DNA from: Candidatus Poribacteria bacterium
GTDB taxonomy: Bacteria; Poribacteria; WGA-4E; WGA-3G
NCBI GenBank assembly: GCA_022821495.1
Contig: JAJEDN010000072.1
Span: 1-64,000 of the forward strand
DNA length: 64,000 nt
Direction of reading: 5' to 3'
Made by a program: the position numbers and the translations under genes. The notes below the pieces were generated by a model. That model was given only the letters and a program-made list of their open reading frames with translations, ran no database searches and was not told where the DNA came from. Of this stretch, positions 53,356 to 62,733 are shown one piece after another (the stretch's first letter is position 1; every line of letters begins with the position of its first letter).

Positions 53356-55140
53356 TTAAACAACAATCTCTTGGTAGGGAACATAGAGGTCTGTTTTTTC
53401 TTCTAAGAGTTCACGGGCACCCTCAACGATATGATGCGGCATAAACGGCTCACCGTCGTATTTGCGGATATGACCATCTGCCTTAAAGCCGGTCTCACCG
53501 CGTAAGAACCGAGCGAACTGACCCGTGTAGTTGCACTCAACAATAATGGCGTGTGCCGATTTTGAAAGCACTTCGTTGACAGCATCTTCATCCATCGGAT
53601 AGAGCCACTTGAAGTGGATATGATTGGTGACAAGGCCTGCTTCAGTTAACATTTGTGCCGCTTCACTAATTACACTATGCGTGGATCCCCAGCCAATCAG
53701 TGTAACTTCAGCATCTTCCGCGCCCTCAAGCGTCGGGGGCGGGAGAAGTTCAGCAATACCTTCCATTTTCCGCTGCCGTTTCTCCATAATATCACGACGT
53801 TTGTGAGGGTTCGTGAATTCATCACTAATCAGACCGCCATCTTCATCATGATCGTCAGTAGCAACAACGTGCGTATGCCCAGGCGTACCCGGGATAGCAC
53901 GCGGCGAAATACCGCTATCTGTGATTTGGTAACGCAGATATTCACCATCTGTTTGGTCAACACCAGTTATCAACTCACCACGGTCAATTTTCGGCTGCCA
54001 GTTGATAGCATCCGGCACGAATGTCGTGTGACCTTCCGCCAGCGACAAATCCGTGAGTACCATGCCGGGGCATTGGAACTTGTCAACGAGGTTAAAGAGT
54101 TCAGGTATCGTATTAAATCCGTCCATAATACTGGTAGGTGAAACAACAATTTTCGGAAAATCACCTTGACTCGCGCCGAGAACTTGCCATAAATCGCCCT
54201 GCTCGGTTTTCGTAGGTAAACCTGTCGAGGGACCTCCACGTTGAACATTGACAACAACAATCGGAATTTCCATCATACCCGCACTGCCAATCGCTTCCGA
54301 CATGAGCGCGAAACCGCCACCCGATGTCGCACACATCGCGCGGGCACCAGCGTGTGCAGCACCGATAACCATGTTAACAACGCTAATTTCATCTTCGCAT
54401 TGCCGGACGATAATACCGAGATCGCGAGCGTTCGGGGCCATCCAGTGGAGTATACCTGTTGATGGACTCATCGGATAGGCAGCATAAAATTTGACACCCG
54501 CTGCAGCACCCCCCATCGCCATCAACGTATTACCACTACCGAACGCCAATGGCAAATCCTGTTTCTCAAATCGGACATCAAACGGTGTAAAATGTTCAGC
54601 GGCGTAATCGTAACTTGCCCGCGCAGCGGCGATGTTCGCATCTACGACCGCCTGACCCGTACGTTTGAGAAGTGCCAGAACGATGATGTCCTCAAGCACT
54701 GATAAATCTATTCCTACCATTTGCAAAGCCACACTCGACATACAAACATTCAGCATCTTGGCTTTTCTATCTGGGTCGTTGGTGAGTTCTTTATAGGAAA
54801 TAGGACACAATTGGATGTCATCACGTTTTGGAGGTTCTTTCACATGATCGCTATTATAGATTAAAGCACCACCGGGGGCTACATGGGGCAGATGCTTTTC
54901 TACACTATTGGCATCCAGAGCAATAATCAGGTCTATCTTGTCACCGTGGTTCGCAACAGGCTCAGAACTGATTCGGATAGTCAGGAAGGAGTGACCGCCG
55001 CGGATCAGGGATTGATAGGCGGTGTAAGTAAAAACGTTCAGCCCATACCGGGCACAGATTTGGCTGATGCTTTTGCCAGCAGTTTCGATACCTTGCCCGG
55101 GTGCCCCTCCTACAGCGATTGCAAAATCGTACTTTGCCAT
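53356..55140 (-). CDS. korA: 2-oxoacid:ferredoxin oxidoreductase, fused gamma-alpha subunit
   Basis: 594 residues. The N-terminal gamma domain (VGGAPGQGIETAGK, TAYQSLIRGGHSF; about 1-190) is fused to the alpha subunit (ANALLAMGGAAAGVKFYAAYPMSPSTGI-like core near 215), with MSEAIGSAGMMEIPIVVVNVQRGGPSTGLPTKTEQGDL. The fusion is the long KorA form of Bacteria and Archaea. It forms with KorB the enzyme that oxidises, or reductively makes, 2-oxoglutarate. Confidence 0.93.
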   Translation of the reverse strand: MAKYDFAIAVGGAPGQGIETAGKSISQICARYGLNVFTYTAYQSLIRGGHSFLTIRISSEPVANHGDKIDLIIALDANSVEKHLPHVAPGGALIYNSDHVKEPPKRDDIQLCPISYKELTNDPDRKAKMLNVCMSSVALQMVGIDLSVLEDIIVLALLKRTGQAVVDANIAAARASYDYAAEHFTPFDVRFEKQDLPLAFGSGNTLMAMGGAAAGVKFYAAYPMSPSTGILHWMAPNARDLGIIVRQCEDEISVVNMVIGAAHAGARAMCATSGGGFALMSEAIGSAGMMEIPIVVVNVQRGGPSTGLPTKTEQGDLWQVLGASQGDFPKIVVSPTSIMDGFNTIPELFNLVDKFQCPGMVLTDLSLAEGHTTFVPDAINWQPKIDRGELITGVDQTDGEYLRYQITDSGISPRAIPGTPGHTHVVATDDHDEDGGLISDEFTNPHKRRDIMEKRQRKMEGIAELLPPPTLEGAEDAEVTLIGWGSTHSVISEAAQMLTEAGLVTNHIHFKWLYPMDEDAVNEVLSKSAHAIIVECNYTGQFARFLRGETGFKADGHIRKYDGEPFMPHHIVEGARELLEEKTDLYVPYQEIVV

Positions 55141-55459
55141 CTTGGCTCCCTTCTAATAATTTTTCGTATTCCATTCTGATACCACAGTTTAGTTCAATCA
55201 ATGCAGCGACATCAGATGGATGGACAAATAAGCAAATTGATTCGTTTATTAATTACATTGCGATATTTGCACCTTTATTTTTAATCTTCATGAACACATA
55301 ATAACATTCTACTTTTTTTAATTATACCATATTTGAGTGATTTTTTCAAGTTTTTTAACGCTACAATGAAAGCATTATATAGCAGATTTTATAAACCCGC
55401 ACCTCCGATCGTAGTGTGTCTATTTAGATTACAACTGATCATTTCCCACTGCGTTTCCA
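55141..55459. other. Intergenic region, nothing recognised
   Basis: 319 bp of AT-rich sequence between korA and the HEAT-repeat genes. No gene, clear promoter or repeat was recognised. Confidence 0.5.
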
Positions 55460-56074
55460 TTAAGCTTGACGCAATACCACGAGTGCCTGTTTCGCTTCCG
55501 GGGTTCCAATTTTTTCTAATGCAAAAGCCGCATGATTTCGTACCTCTTCGGATTCATCAGCAAGTGCCTTGATAAGCGCAGGGACCGCATCCGCTGCTGC
55601 ACCCTCCATTTTGGAAAATGTGTAGGCAGCATAAGACCGAACCTCATCCGAAGGATCGGTCAAAGCCTCAATAAGCGCAGGTATCGCACTAACTGCCGTG
55701 CTTCCCATCAGGTTAAGCACACGAATCGCATATTCGCGGAACTCTTCATTGAGCTTGTCAGATAACGCTTCAACCAAAACCGGTATGGCAGGTTCACCGA
55801 TACGGCTAAGCGCATCACCGAGAGCGAGTGCATAGTACCTCTCAGCTATCGCCATTTGATCAATAAGCATAGGGATCGCCGGTTCACCGATGGCAGCCAA
55901 GACATCAGCGGCTTGCTCAACGACATCCCCAAGGTTATCAGCGAGTGCCTCAACGAGTTGCTGAACAGCAGGCTCACCTATAGCAACTAATTCTTCCTTT
56001 GCAGCCTCACGAATATCGTCATCCAACTCCGACAAATCATCTATCAAATCGGCTACAATGTGTTCCGTCTCCAT
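55460..56074 (-). CDS. HEAT-repeat protein
   Basis: 204 residues composed of HEAT/PBS-lyase-like repeats: IGEPAVQQLVEALADNLGDVVEQAADVLAAIGEPAIPMLIDQM and ADAVPALIKALADESEEVRNHAAFALEKIG are examples, at least five in all. Such helical scaffolds bind other proteins. It lies directly after another HEAT-repeat gene (stop TAG next to its ATG), with translational coupling likely. No enzymatic residues. Confidence 0.85.
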   Translation of the reverse strand: METEHIVADLIDDLSELDDDIREAAKEELVAIGEPAVQQLVEALADNLGDVVEQAADVLAAIGEPAIPMLIDQMAIAERYYALALGDALSRIGEPAIPVLVEALSDKLNEEFREYAIRVLNLMGSTAVSAIPALIEALTDPSDEVRSYAAYTFSKMEGAAADAVPALIKALADESEEVRNHAAFALEKIGTPEAKQALVVLRQA

Positions 56075-56470
56075 CTACTCGCCTTTCTTAACATACGCCA
56101 ACATAGTGATAAGACGGTCCGTCTGTTCGGGTCGTAAGTATTTATAAAACCATTCCGAAAACTCGCGTTCGGCTCTGGTGAGCTCCGCTGTCAACTTCGG
56201 GACAGTGGACTCTCCGATACGTGCCAAAATCTCCGAAGCGTTATTCGCCATCTGCTCCATGTAAACGGGGATAGCAGATTCTTCGATATGGGTGTAAAAT
56301 TCGGCACCATACCCAGATATATGCCAGCACTCTTGGGTAAGGACATCAATGAGCTGCGGAATAGTAGGCTTACCTATCGCAATCAATTCTGCCTTCGCGG
56401 TGTCCCGAACGTTTTCGTCTATATGACCCAACATAACTATCAAATCAGCGATGTGGTGTTTGCTATGCAT
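56075..56470 (-). CDS. Short HEAT-repeat protein
   Basis: 131 residues. The N-terminal 50 residues (HHIADLIVMLGHIDENVRDTAKAELIAIGKPTI) closely match the start of the next protein, and the centre has two weaker HEAT units. The final third (EFSEWFYKYLRPEQTDRLITMLAYVK) resembles the C-terminal end of the membrane protein encoded just upstream (RLRREQTERLTTLLEEQ). It overlaps that gene by 8 bp. Looks like a recently duplicated, recombined scaffold protein. Confidence 0.75.
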   Translation of the reverse strand: MHSKHHIADLIVMLGHIDENVRDTAKAELIAIGKPTIPQLIDVLTQECWHISGYGAEFYTHIEESAIPVYMEQMANNASEILARIGESTVPKLTAELTRAEREFSEWFYKYLRPEQTDRLITMLAYVKKGE

Positions 56471-57782
56471 TATTTCCCCTTTTTTGTTCTTCTAAGAGTG
56501 TGGTGAGACGCTCCGTTTGTTCTCGGCGCAAGCGTTTGTAGACACGCTCCGAGATTTCCTGCTTCTGGTACTTATCATCAAGATGCGTAATAAATTCAAG
56601 CCTTGCGACACGAACATGCTCGCGATCGTCAGGGGTCAGTTTACGAAGCCAACCCGCGTCTGGCGGTGTTGAAGTATTATCAGCATCAGGTGCTGTAGTG
56701 TTGTTAGTTGCCCGAAGTTTGAAGAGTGCTGCCACAAAAAATCCACCGGCTAATGCCGCAGCAACAGCAATAAGAATCAACTGTCCAAGATTAGATGTCT
56801 GCTCCGGTAAGGCACCACCAGCAGCACGCATATTTACATTAAGTAATAAGTCAACTGTTTCACCCGCCGCGAACGTCTTGTTCTCATTGCTTTCATATAT
56901 TAGATATACCATATTATGGATTTGTTCGCGTTTCGGTGCACCGAAAAACTTGGCACGTGGCACAAAACCGATACCTTCAGGAACAAAGAAATAGAATCTC
57001 ATCGTGTTAAAATTCAAACGACGAGATAAGTCCAACTTATCTTTTTCAACGTGAAAAATGTAATTGTAACCTAACTGCGATTCCCCTGGCGGTAATGGCG
57101 TTTTGAGGACGGCTTGATTGGTGTTAGGGTTCATCCTAAGTCCCATCGGTGAATGCGGTTGAAACCCTTCAACACCCCTTGGAAGGGATAAATACCCACC
57201 CACTTTTTGTGTGTCGTGCACCGTTCTAAATGGAAGATCGCTTAGGTTTTCAATCCCAACTGCCTCAGCGATTGTGACAGCCCCATCCGGCGCATGGTCT
57301 GGAGGCGGCGGTCCAATGATGAAGGTATACGACTTGACACGAACTTGCGCATTGTCATCCGTAAACGCCCCAATATCAAAGTTAATCTTGAGACTCGGAA
57401 CCCAAGTCGACAAAACCAGGTCCTTCTCATCGTAATCAGTATCGTCATAGACAGTTGAAACCGTGTAATGGATATTCGGATCAAGTGGCAAATCCCCGAA
57501 ACGATAATTTCCGTTTTCATCTGTAGTCGCTTCTTGTGTTTCAACGGCATCGGCTTTATGAACAGTAAGCGTTACAGAATGTGAAACAAGCGGTTGCTCG
57601 CGTTTTTTATCAATAACTACGCCATAGATGTCACCGAGTTCCGCCGTTTGTGCTTGTAGAATGGAAAGCCAGAAAAGAAGAGGCAGAGCAATCGCAAATA
57701 GCCTGATTATACACCGGATAGTGCCTGAGTTAAACTGCGAATCGCTTTTTAAATTACAGGATGAAAATTCGTTGGTAGGCAT
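56463..57782 (-). CDS. Membrane protein with a carboxypeptidase-regulatory-like domain
   Basis: About 439 residues. A transmembrane signal (IIRLFAIALPLLFWLSILQ) is followed by GDIYGVVIDKKREQPLVSHSVTLTVHK ... DENGNYRFGDLPL, a CarboxypepD_reg-like beta domain. A second beta domain and a late transmembrane helix (LILIAVAAALAGGFFVAALF, near 355) follow, and a charged cytoplasmic tail with EHVRVARLEFITHLDDKYQKQEISERVYKRLRREQTERL. The tail recalls CcmI-like coiled helices. It directly follows the ccmI-like gene, so it belongs to the ccm operon; role unknown. Confidence 0.75.
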   Translation of the reverse strand: MPTNEFSSCNLKSDSQFNSGTIRCIIRLFAIALPLLFWLSILQAQTAELGDIYGVVIDKKREQPLVSHSVTLTVHKADAVETQEATTDENGNYRFGDLPLDPNIHYTVSTVYDDTDYDEKDLVLSTWVPSLKINFDIGAFTDDNAQVRVKSYTFIIGPPPPDHAPDGAVTIAEAVGIENLSDLPFRTVHDTQKVGGYLSLPRGVEGFQPHSPMGLRMNPNTNQAVLKTPLPPGESQLGYNYIFHVEKDKLDLSRRLNFNTMRFYFFVPEGIGFVPRAKFFGAPKREQIHNMVYLIYESNENKTFAAGETVDLLLNVNMRAAGGALPEQTSNLGQLILIAVAAALAGGFFVAALFKLRATNNTTAPDADNTSTPPDAGWLRKLTPDDREHVRVARLEFITHLDDKYQKQEISERVYKRLRREQTERLTTLLEEQKRGNNA

Positions 57783-57783
57783 A

Positions 57784-58131
57784 TTATGTTCCACGTCGTT
57801 GCTGTTTAAATCTCTCAATTTCCGCTTCTACATCCGACAAAGACTCATTTTCGAGCTGCACAATAACGCGCGCAGTCTCTTGTAAAAGTTCTTCGCGTAG
57901 TTCTTGATAATCGGCTTCTGAGAGTTTCCCCGTCTCATAATCTTCATCGAGATCCGCTAATGCTGCGTAGCTGCTTTCACGTTCCTGAAAGAGTGTCCGC
58001 CGCCGTTCTTCAATAACTTCTTCCGATGAAGCAATAGTTTGAGTACCCGTTTTTGAGAAAATCGGAAACCCCAGATAAGCGAGTAGCAAGATTCCAAAGA
58101 TTACCATCCATAAAAGCAGAAGAAAAGACAT
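57784..58131 (-). CDS. CcmI-like protein
   Basis: 115 residues. One transmembrane helix (FLLLLWMVIFGILLLAYLGF) then a helical segment with EERRRTLFQERESSYAALADLDEDYETGKLSEADYQELREELL, the pattern of the N-terminal part of CcmI. TPR extensions of proteobacterial CcmI are lacking. In c-type cytochrome maturation CcmI holds apocytochrome. It follows ccmH by 51 bp. Start placed at 58131 where the helix begins. Confidence 0.75.
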   Translation of the reverse strand: MSFLLLLWMVIFGILLLAYLGFPIFSKTGTQTIASSEEVIEERRRTLFQERESSYAALADLDEDYETGKLSEADYQELREELLQETARVIVQLENESLSDVEAEIERFKQQRRGT

Positions 58132-58182
58132 AAAAGCCCCTTTTTTCAAACACACGCGACGGCCACGAAAAATTTACCGGGT

Positions 58183-58755
58183 CTAACTTTCCCGTTTGTA
58201 CTTTTCAAGTTCAGCCTCAACCTGCTTTACCGTCTCATCAGAAACCTGTGATGTAGACGCTTCACGCGCATCCGCTGTTACAGCCCCACTCCGCATTGAC
58301 CTTCGGAGCACAACGAAAACGATACCGCCAATAAAGACAAGTATGACAACCGGCATAGCGTAGGCAAGAAGGTTAATACCTTCCACAGGCATGACTGCAT
58401 AATATTGGGGTCCGTACGTGTCAAGATAACCCGTGCGAATCTGCTCAACCGTTTCGCCAGCAAGCAGCCGCTCGCGAAAATTGTTCTCAATATTCATCGC
58501 CGTACCACACGTACACACTTCAATTGTCTCTCTCGTGCACCCACAGTAACAATAGACGGTGGTGAGCAGCTCCTGTAAATCGGACTTAACTGCGGCATCC
58601 GTCACGCCCTCCGGTTCTGCCGCCTGAGACGCACCGGTCTGCGCGCACCCCGTGACAGTAAAACTACATACAACAAGAAACACAACAATCGAAACCAAAT
58701 TGAGAACTAAAAATTCATTGGACGTTGTAATGCGCGCAAATCTTTCAGTTTTCAT
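58183..58755 (-). CDS. ccmH: CcmH-like cytochrome c biogenesis protein
   Basis: 190 residues. The hydrophobic N-terminus holds a lipobox-like VTGC. The core YCYCGCTRETIEVCTCG (C69, C71, C73, C81, C83) resembles the CcmH/CycL thiol region, but instead of a single LRCxxC it has a five-Cys cluster. LAGETVEQIRTGYLDTYGPQYYAVMP is a typical CcmH stretch. A second helix (LLAYAMPVVILVFIGGIVFVVL) anchors the tail. It would reduce apocytochrome disulfides. 4 bp after ccmF. Confidence 0.82.
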   Translation of the reverse strand: MKTERFARITTSNEFLVLNLVSIVVFLVVCSFTVTGCAQTGASQAAEPEGVTDAAVKSDLQELLTTVYCYCGCTRETIEVCTCGTAMNIENNFRERLLAGETVEQIRTGYLDTYGPQYYAVMPVEGINLLAYAMPVVILVFIGGIVFVVLRRSMRSGAVTADAREASTSQVSDETVKQVEAELEKYKRES

Positions 58756-58759
58756 CGGC

Positions 58760-60793
58760 TTACGCCTCGCTTATCAATGCGTCTTTACTGCGTTCGGATT
58801 TCTCGGCTATCGCAACAATTCCGCCCAACACCATCACAGCAACACCGATCCAAACAATGCCAATCAGAGGGTTGTAATACACCTGAACGTTCACAACGCC
58901 TCCTGTCTTGATATTTCGTGGAACGCTGGCAAGAGCGATATAGAGGTCGTTCACACCCAAATGCTGGATAGCTGATTCTTTCGTAGGTTCCTCATCTGGC
59001 TTCGCCGTGTAGTAGGCGTGAAGCGCGGGCTCCATTGTTCCTATCCGTTTTCCGTTCTTTTCAACATCGAAAATAACACCGCTGCGGAGATAGTTCGAGT
59101 ATTCTTTCTCAAATGAGTCTATCATTGTGAGTTTATACTTGCCTACTTCCATGGATTCCCCGAGGGTCATAGTTTGAGATTCAAGCAGAAAATAGCCTTT
59201 CGATCCCATAATGCCTATGTAGAGGATAACAATGCCGATATGGATGATGTAACCGCCATACCGTCTCTTGTTACGCTGGATAAGGAGATTCAAACCGTTA
59301 ACGAAGGATGTTTCCTGTCGTTTCGCGCGGAGTTTCGCACCCCGATAAAATTCAGCAAAGATGGCAGCAAGCACAAAAACAGCAGCAAAACTACAGAGCA
59401 CTGAGTACAGCGGAAAAGTATATCCTATGAGTGCAAGGAATCCCCATGTCAGAGCTCCACCAATTAAACCGATAACAAGCGGCAATAAAAACATGCGGCG
59501 GAAGTTGTTCGCAGTAATTTTTTTCCATGAAATAATCGGACCCGCCCCCGTCAAGAACAGAAGCAGCAACCCCGGAATGATAACAACTTTATTGAAAAAG
59601 GCTTCTGGAACAGAAGATTTTTCACCGTTGATCGCCTCGGAGATAATCGGCCACAACGTCCCCCAGAGGATAATTAAGGTTAATCCGACAAGGAGCCAGT
59701 TATTCAGAAGAAAAGCACTTTCACGGGAAAGAAGGGACTCTAAACGATTCGCACTCTTAAGCCGGTTCCAACGATAGATGATAAGTCCGATGACCCCGGC
59801 AGTTGAAGCTAAAATGAAACTCAGGAAATACCCACCAATACCCGATCCGCCGAAAGCATGTACCGATGTGATAATTCCGCTACGCGTAATGAAAGTTCCC
59901 AAGAGTGTAAATTGGAAGGCAAGGGTAATCAGGAGGATATTCCAAAGTTTGAGCATATTCCGCTTCTCTTGGATCATCACAGAATGTAGATATGCGGTGC
60001 CGAGAAGCCACGGCATAAAAGAGGCGTTTTCGACGGGATCCCATGCCCAATAACCACCCCAGCCGAGTTCTTTATATGCCCAATTGCCACCAAGCGTGAT
60101 ACCGATCGTCAGAATAATCCATGAAAATAGCATCCATCTGCGTGAACGGAGTATCCAACCGCTGCCGATTCTACCAGACACAAGCGCGCCAACCGCGAAC
60201 GCAAACGGGATCGTCAGGCTAATCCAACCGATATATAACGTCGGTGGATGGATCGCCATGAGCGGTGTCTGGAGAAGCGGGTTCATGCCTTGCCCATCGG
60301 CAACGACCTGTCCATTAGGAAACCGAGCAAGTGGGTTGTAAATCCCTTCGATTAGACCTGTGACAAGGATGACAAAGAATAGCTGAACAATAGCGATCGG
60401 AATCAGGGAATAGTCGGCTAAAGTATCCTGCGTCTGTTTGTTACGTTGGTAGTTCTGCCAGACAACAATAGCACCACCAACCGTAAGCAGCCAGAGCCAG
60501 AACAAGAGCGAACCAGACATGGCACCCCAGAGTGCAGCGATTTTATAAAGTAGGGGTTGCGCCGCGCTTGAGACCTCAACAACATATTTCATTGAGAAAT
60601 CATCGGTCACAAAACCGTAGATTAATGCACCAGTCGCAATACTGATAAGGATAAAGGTAGCAACAACGGCGTTTCTACCACTCTGGATAGCACGGGCATT
60701 TCGTATCCATAAACCAATGCCAAGGAAGACAATTGCCCATAAACATGAAAGCACAGAAAGATATATAGCGGCTTGTCCGATTTCCGCAGTCAT
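58760..60793 (-). CDS. ccmF: Cytochrome c-type biogenesis protein CcmF
   Basis: 677 residues, about 15 transmembrane helices. The heme-handling motif WGGYWAWDPVENAS is complete, and NPLLQTPLMAIHPPTLYIGW plus the large periplasmic loop near the end fit the family. CcmF forms the heme lyase with CcmH/CcmI, taking heme from CcmE. The order ccmE-ccmF-ccmH on this strand is normal. Confidence 0.93.
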   Translation of the reverse strand: MTAEIGQAAIYLSVLSCLWAIVFLGIGLWIRNARAIQSGRNAVVATFILISIATGALIYGFVTDDFSMKYVVEVSSAAQPLLYKIAALWGAMSGSLLFWLWLLTVGGAIVVWQNYQRNKQTQDTLADYSLIPIAIVQLFFVILVTGLIEGIYNPLARFPNGQVVADGQGMNPLLQTPLMAIHPPTLYIGWISLTIPFAFAVGALVSGRIGSGWILRSRRWMLFSWIILTIGITLGGNWAYKELGWGGYWAWDPVENASFMPWLLGTAYLHSVMIQEKRNMLKLWNILLITLAFQFTLLGTFITRSGIITSVHAFGGSGIGGYFLSFILASTAGVIGLIIYRWNRLKSANRLESLLSRESAFLLNNWLLVGLTLIILWGTLWPIISEAINGEKSSVPEAFFNKVVIIPGLLLLFLTGAGPIISWKKITANNFRRMFLLPLVIGLIGGALTWGFLALIGYTFPLYSVLCSFAAVFVLAAIFAEFYRGAKLRAKRQETSFVNGLNLLIQRNKRRYGGYIIHIGIVILYIGIMGSKGYFLLESQTMTLGESMEVGKYKLTMIDSFEKEYSNYLRSGVIFDVEKNGKRIGTMEPALHAYYTAKPDEEPTKESAIQHLGVNDLYIALASVPRNIKTGGVVNVQVYYNPLIGIVWIGVAVMVLGGIVAIAEKSERSKDALISEA

Positions 60794-60854
60794 TCGCTTC
60801 TGCGCCTCCTTAAAAAGGTCTTTTTGAACATACTGCTAAAGTGTTGTGTATTCC

Positions 60855-61301
60855 TTACTCTGAAATATATGAAGTTTCATCTGTAGATACGGCACTTTCT
60901 GCGCCCTCGTACTTTGAAGCACATTTCGTCATGAGTTTAGTGGCAACAACAAGGTTTTGTGTTGCATCGTATTTGCCTTCCACGAAAACACTGCCACCAT
61001 CCTTAAAGTTATCAGGTTTAAGCCGATCTTCGTAAATCACATTAACTGTCGCCTCGGTCTCGCGATCCTGGATAGCAAAGGTGAGTTTAAAATCAACAGC
61101 ATCCCATTGCGAGCTCCCTACTGCGATGAGACCATCAACTTGGACCCGCTGATCGTGTGCCTCATTTTCGGCTGCCACAAGTAAAGCTGGCGTAAAATGC
61201 CGCATACTTGTGCTTCTCGTCATGGCTACCACCAAAAACATCATACCCGCCAGCAAAACCGCACTCGCAGCTATAATTTTAAGTCTGCTCTGTTTTTTCA
61301 C
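60855..61301 (-). CDS. ccmE: CcmE heme chaperone, Cys-type (CxxxY)
   Basis: 148 residues from a GTG start at 61301 that sits about 8 nt after GGAGG; an ATG at 61316 overlaps that site and seems less likely. One transmembrane helix (LKIIAASAVLLAGMMFLVVA) is followed by the OB-fold domain (VQVDGLIAVGS, FAIQDRETEATVNVIYEDRLKPDNFKDGGSVFVEGKY). The heme-binding residue expected as His in HxxxY is Cys127 here (TKCASKYEG; Y131). Such CxxxY CcmE proteins are known from archaea and some sulfate reducers. Function: carries heme from CcmC to CcmF. Confidence 0.88.
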   Translation of the reverse strand: MKKQSRLKIIAASAVLLAGMMFLVVAMTRSTSMRHFTPALLVAAENEAHDQRVQVDGLIAVGSSQWDAVDFKLTFAIQDRETEATVNVIYEDRLKPDNFKDGGSVFVEGKYDATQNLVVATKLMTKCASKYEGAESAVSTDETSYISE

Positions 61302-61735
61302 CTGCACATCCTCCATTAATACGAACCCGTAGGCACGATTTTCGAGCCATACCGACAAGATGCATTCTTCTACTTAAAATAATACTTGATTTTACATGCA
61401 AAATCAAGTTAAAATAGAATTAAATCAGAAAATTGTGCGGAATTTGAGTAAAACAGTCAGGAGAATAGTTGTCAGTTATCCGTTATCAGTTGTCGGTAAG
61501 AAGTTATTGATTATTATAGTGGAACTCAGAATTAATCCTACATATTTGTAGCACAAACTTTTAGTTTGTGGCCCCCTTACTGTAGCATAGGGCGTTGGTT
61601 TCCTATGGCACTTTCAAGGACGATGCGCGCATTAGAAATTATTTGAGAGTGCCCTCTTAATTCTAAAATCTACTACTATAAATTAGACCTCTCTTTACTG
61701 ATGGCTGATAGCCAATAGCCGATAGGAAATAAAAT
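61302..61735. other. Intergenic region with palindrome and repeats
   Basis: 434 bp, no gene. A perfect 10-bp inverted repeat ACTTGATTTT-ACATGC-AAAATCAAGT is at 61384-61409, upstream of ccmE and possibly an operator. Heptamers AGTTGTC, AGTTATC, CGTTATC and AGTTGTC run from 61467 to 61494. A hairpin repeat CACAAACT-TTT-AGTTTGTG follows at 61552-61570. Close to 61700 the sequence TGGCTGATAGCCAATAGCCGATAG resembles further degenerate heptamers. Confidence 0.65.
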
Positions 61736-62683
61736 ATGAAACTGAATTGGCAGCACCATCCATGGGCGGGTGTATTCCCGGCAACGCTCTGCCCCTTTCA
61801 CGAAGATGAATCCATAGACGAAGCCGGATTGCGCCAGTACATGCAAGAACTCGCAAGCGTCCCAGGCATAAAAGGGGTCGTCTGTAATGGACACACCGGC
61901 GAGATTATGTCGCTCCGTCTCCATGAACGCCAACAAGTCACGCGAATTACGGCTGAAGCCGTGGGCGACAAGGTTAAAGTCGTCTCAGGTGTTAGTGCCG
62001 AAGGGAGCCTTCCAGCAATTGATGACGCACTCGCCGCAAAGGAAGCCGGTGCGGATGCTATCCTATTGATGCCCGCGCATCACTGGTTACGGTTCGGTAG
62101 AACACCTGAAACCGCAGTCGGTTACTTCCAAGATGTCGCCGAAGGCGCGGATATACCGATTATTGTTCACCAATACCCCGCATGGACAAAGGCTGGATAT
62201 AGCCTCGAAGAGATGCTGGAGATGGTGAAAATCCCGCAAGTTATCTGCATTAAAATGGGTACCCGCGACATGGCGCGCTGGCGATGGGACTACGAACAAC
62301 TCAGAGAAGCAGCACCCGATGTGCCTATCTTAACCTGCCATGATGAATATCTACTCGCTTCGCTACTTGAAGGTAGTGACGGAGCACTCATCGGATTTGC
62401 TGGCTTTGTACCTGAGTTGATGGTAGATGTCGTCCACGCTGCGCTCAACGACGATCTCATCGGGGCACGCAAAGCGCGCAGTCAAGTAGATTCGCTCGCA
62501 CGAATCGTTTATAACTTCGGGGAACCCAGCAGTGACGCACATCAGCGGATGAAGTGTGCACGCTGGTTGATGGGAAGATTCCCGTCAATGACGATGCGCC
62601 GACCGCTCCGTCAATTATCTACAGCTGAAGTAGACAAAATTCGAGAAAGACTCGAAGCAACCGGCTATCAGTGCGTTAACTAA
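61736..62683 (+). CDS. DapA-like dihydrodipicolinate synthase family aldolase
   Basis: 315 residues, TIM-barrel class I aldolase. The Schiff-base lysine is K173 (ICIKMGTRD) and the proton-relay tyrosine Y147 (HQYPAW). The N-terminal phosphate/pyruvate loop reads NGHTGE rather than GTTGE, indicating a specialised subgroup, perhaps a 2-keto-3-deoxy sugar acid aldolase. It comes 50 bp before a Gfo/Idh/MocA gene on the same strand, so a sugar oxidation pathway ending in aldol cleavage is plausible. Confidence 0.85.
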   Translation: MKLNWQHHPWAGVFPATLCPFHEDESIDEAGLRQYMQELASVPGIKGVVCNGHTGEIMSLRLHERQQVTRITAEAVGDKVKVVSGVSAEGSLPAIDDALAAKEAGADAILLMPAHHWLRFGRTPETAVGYFQDVAEGADIPIIVHQYPAWTKAGYSLEEMLEMVKIPQVICIKMGTRDMARWRWDYEQLREAAPDVPILTCHDEYLLASLLEGSDGALIGFAGFVPELMVDVVHAALNDDLIGARKARSQVDSLARIVYNFGEPSSDAHQRMKCARWLMGRFPSMTMRRPLRQLSTAEVDKIRERLEATGYQCVN

Positions 62684-62733
62684 TCAATCTCTCTACCATG
62701 TTCACCTGCTGTACACGGAGTTGGAGGAACCAA

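Noticed and set aside
51599..61358. Complete single-locus ccm operon including ccmC, ccmD and ccmG
   Set aside because: Only ccmA, ccmB, ccmE, ccmF, ccmH and a ccmI-like gene could be found; the others are not in this window.
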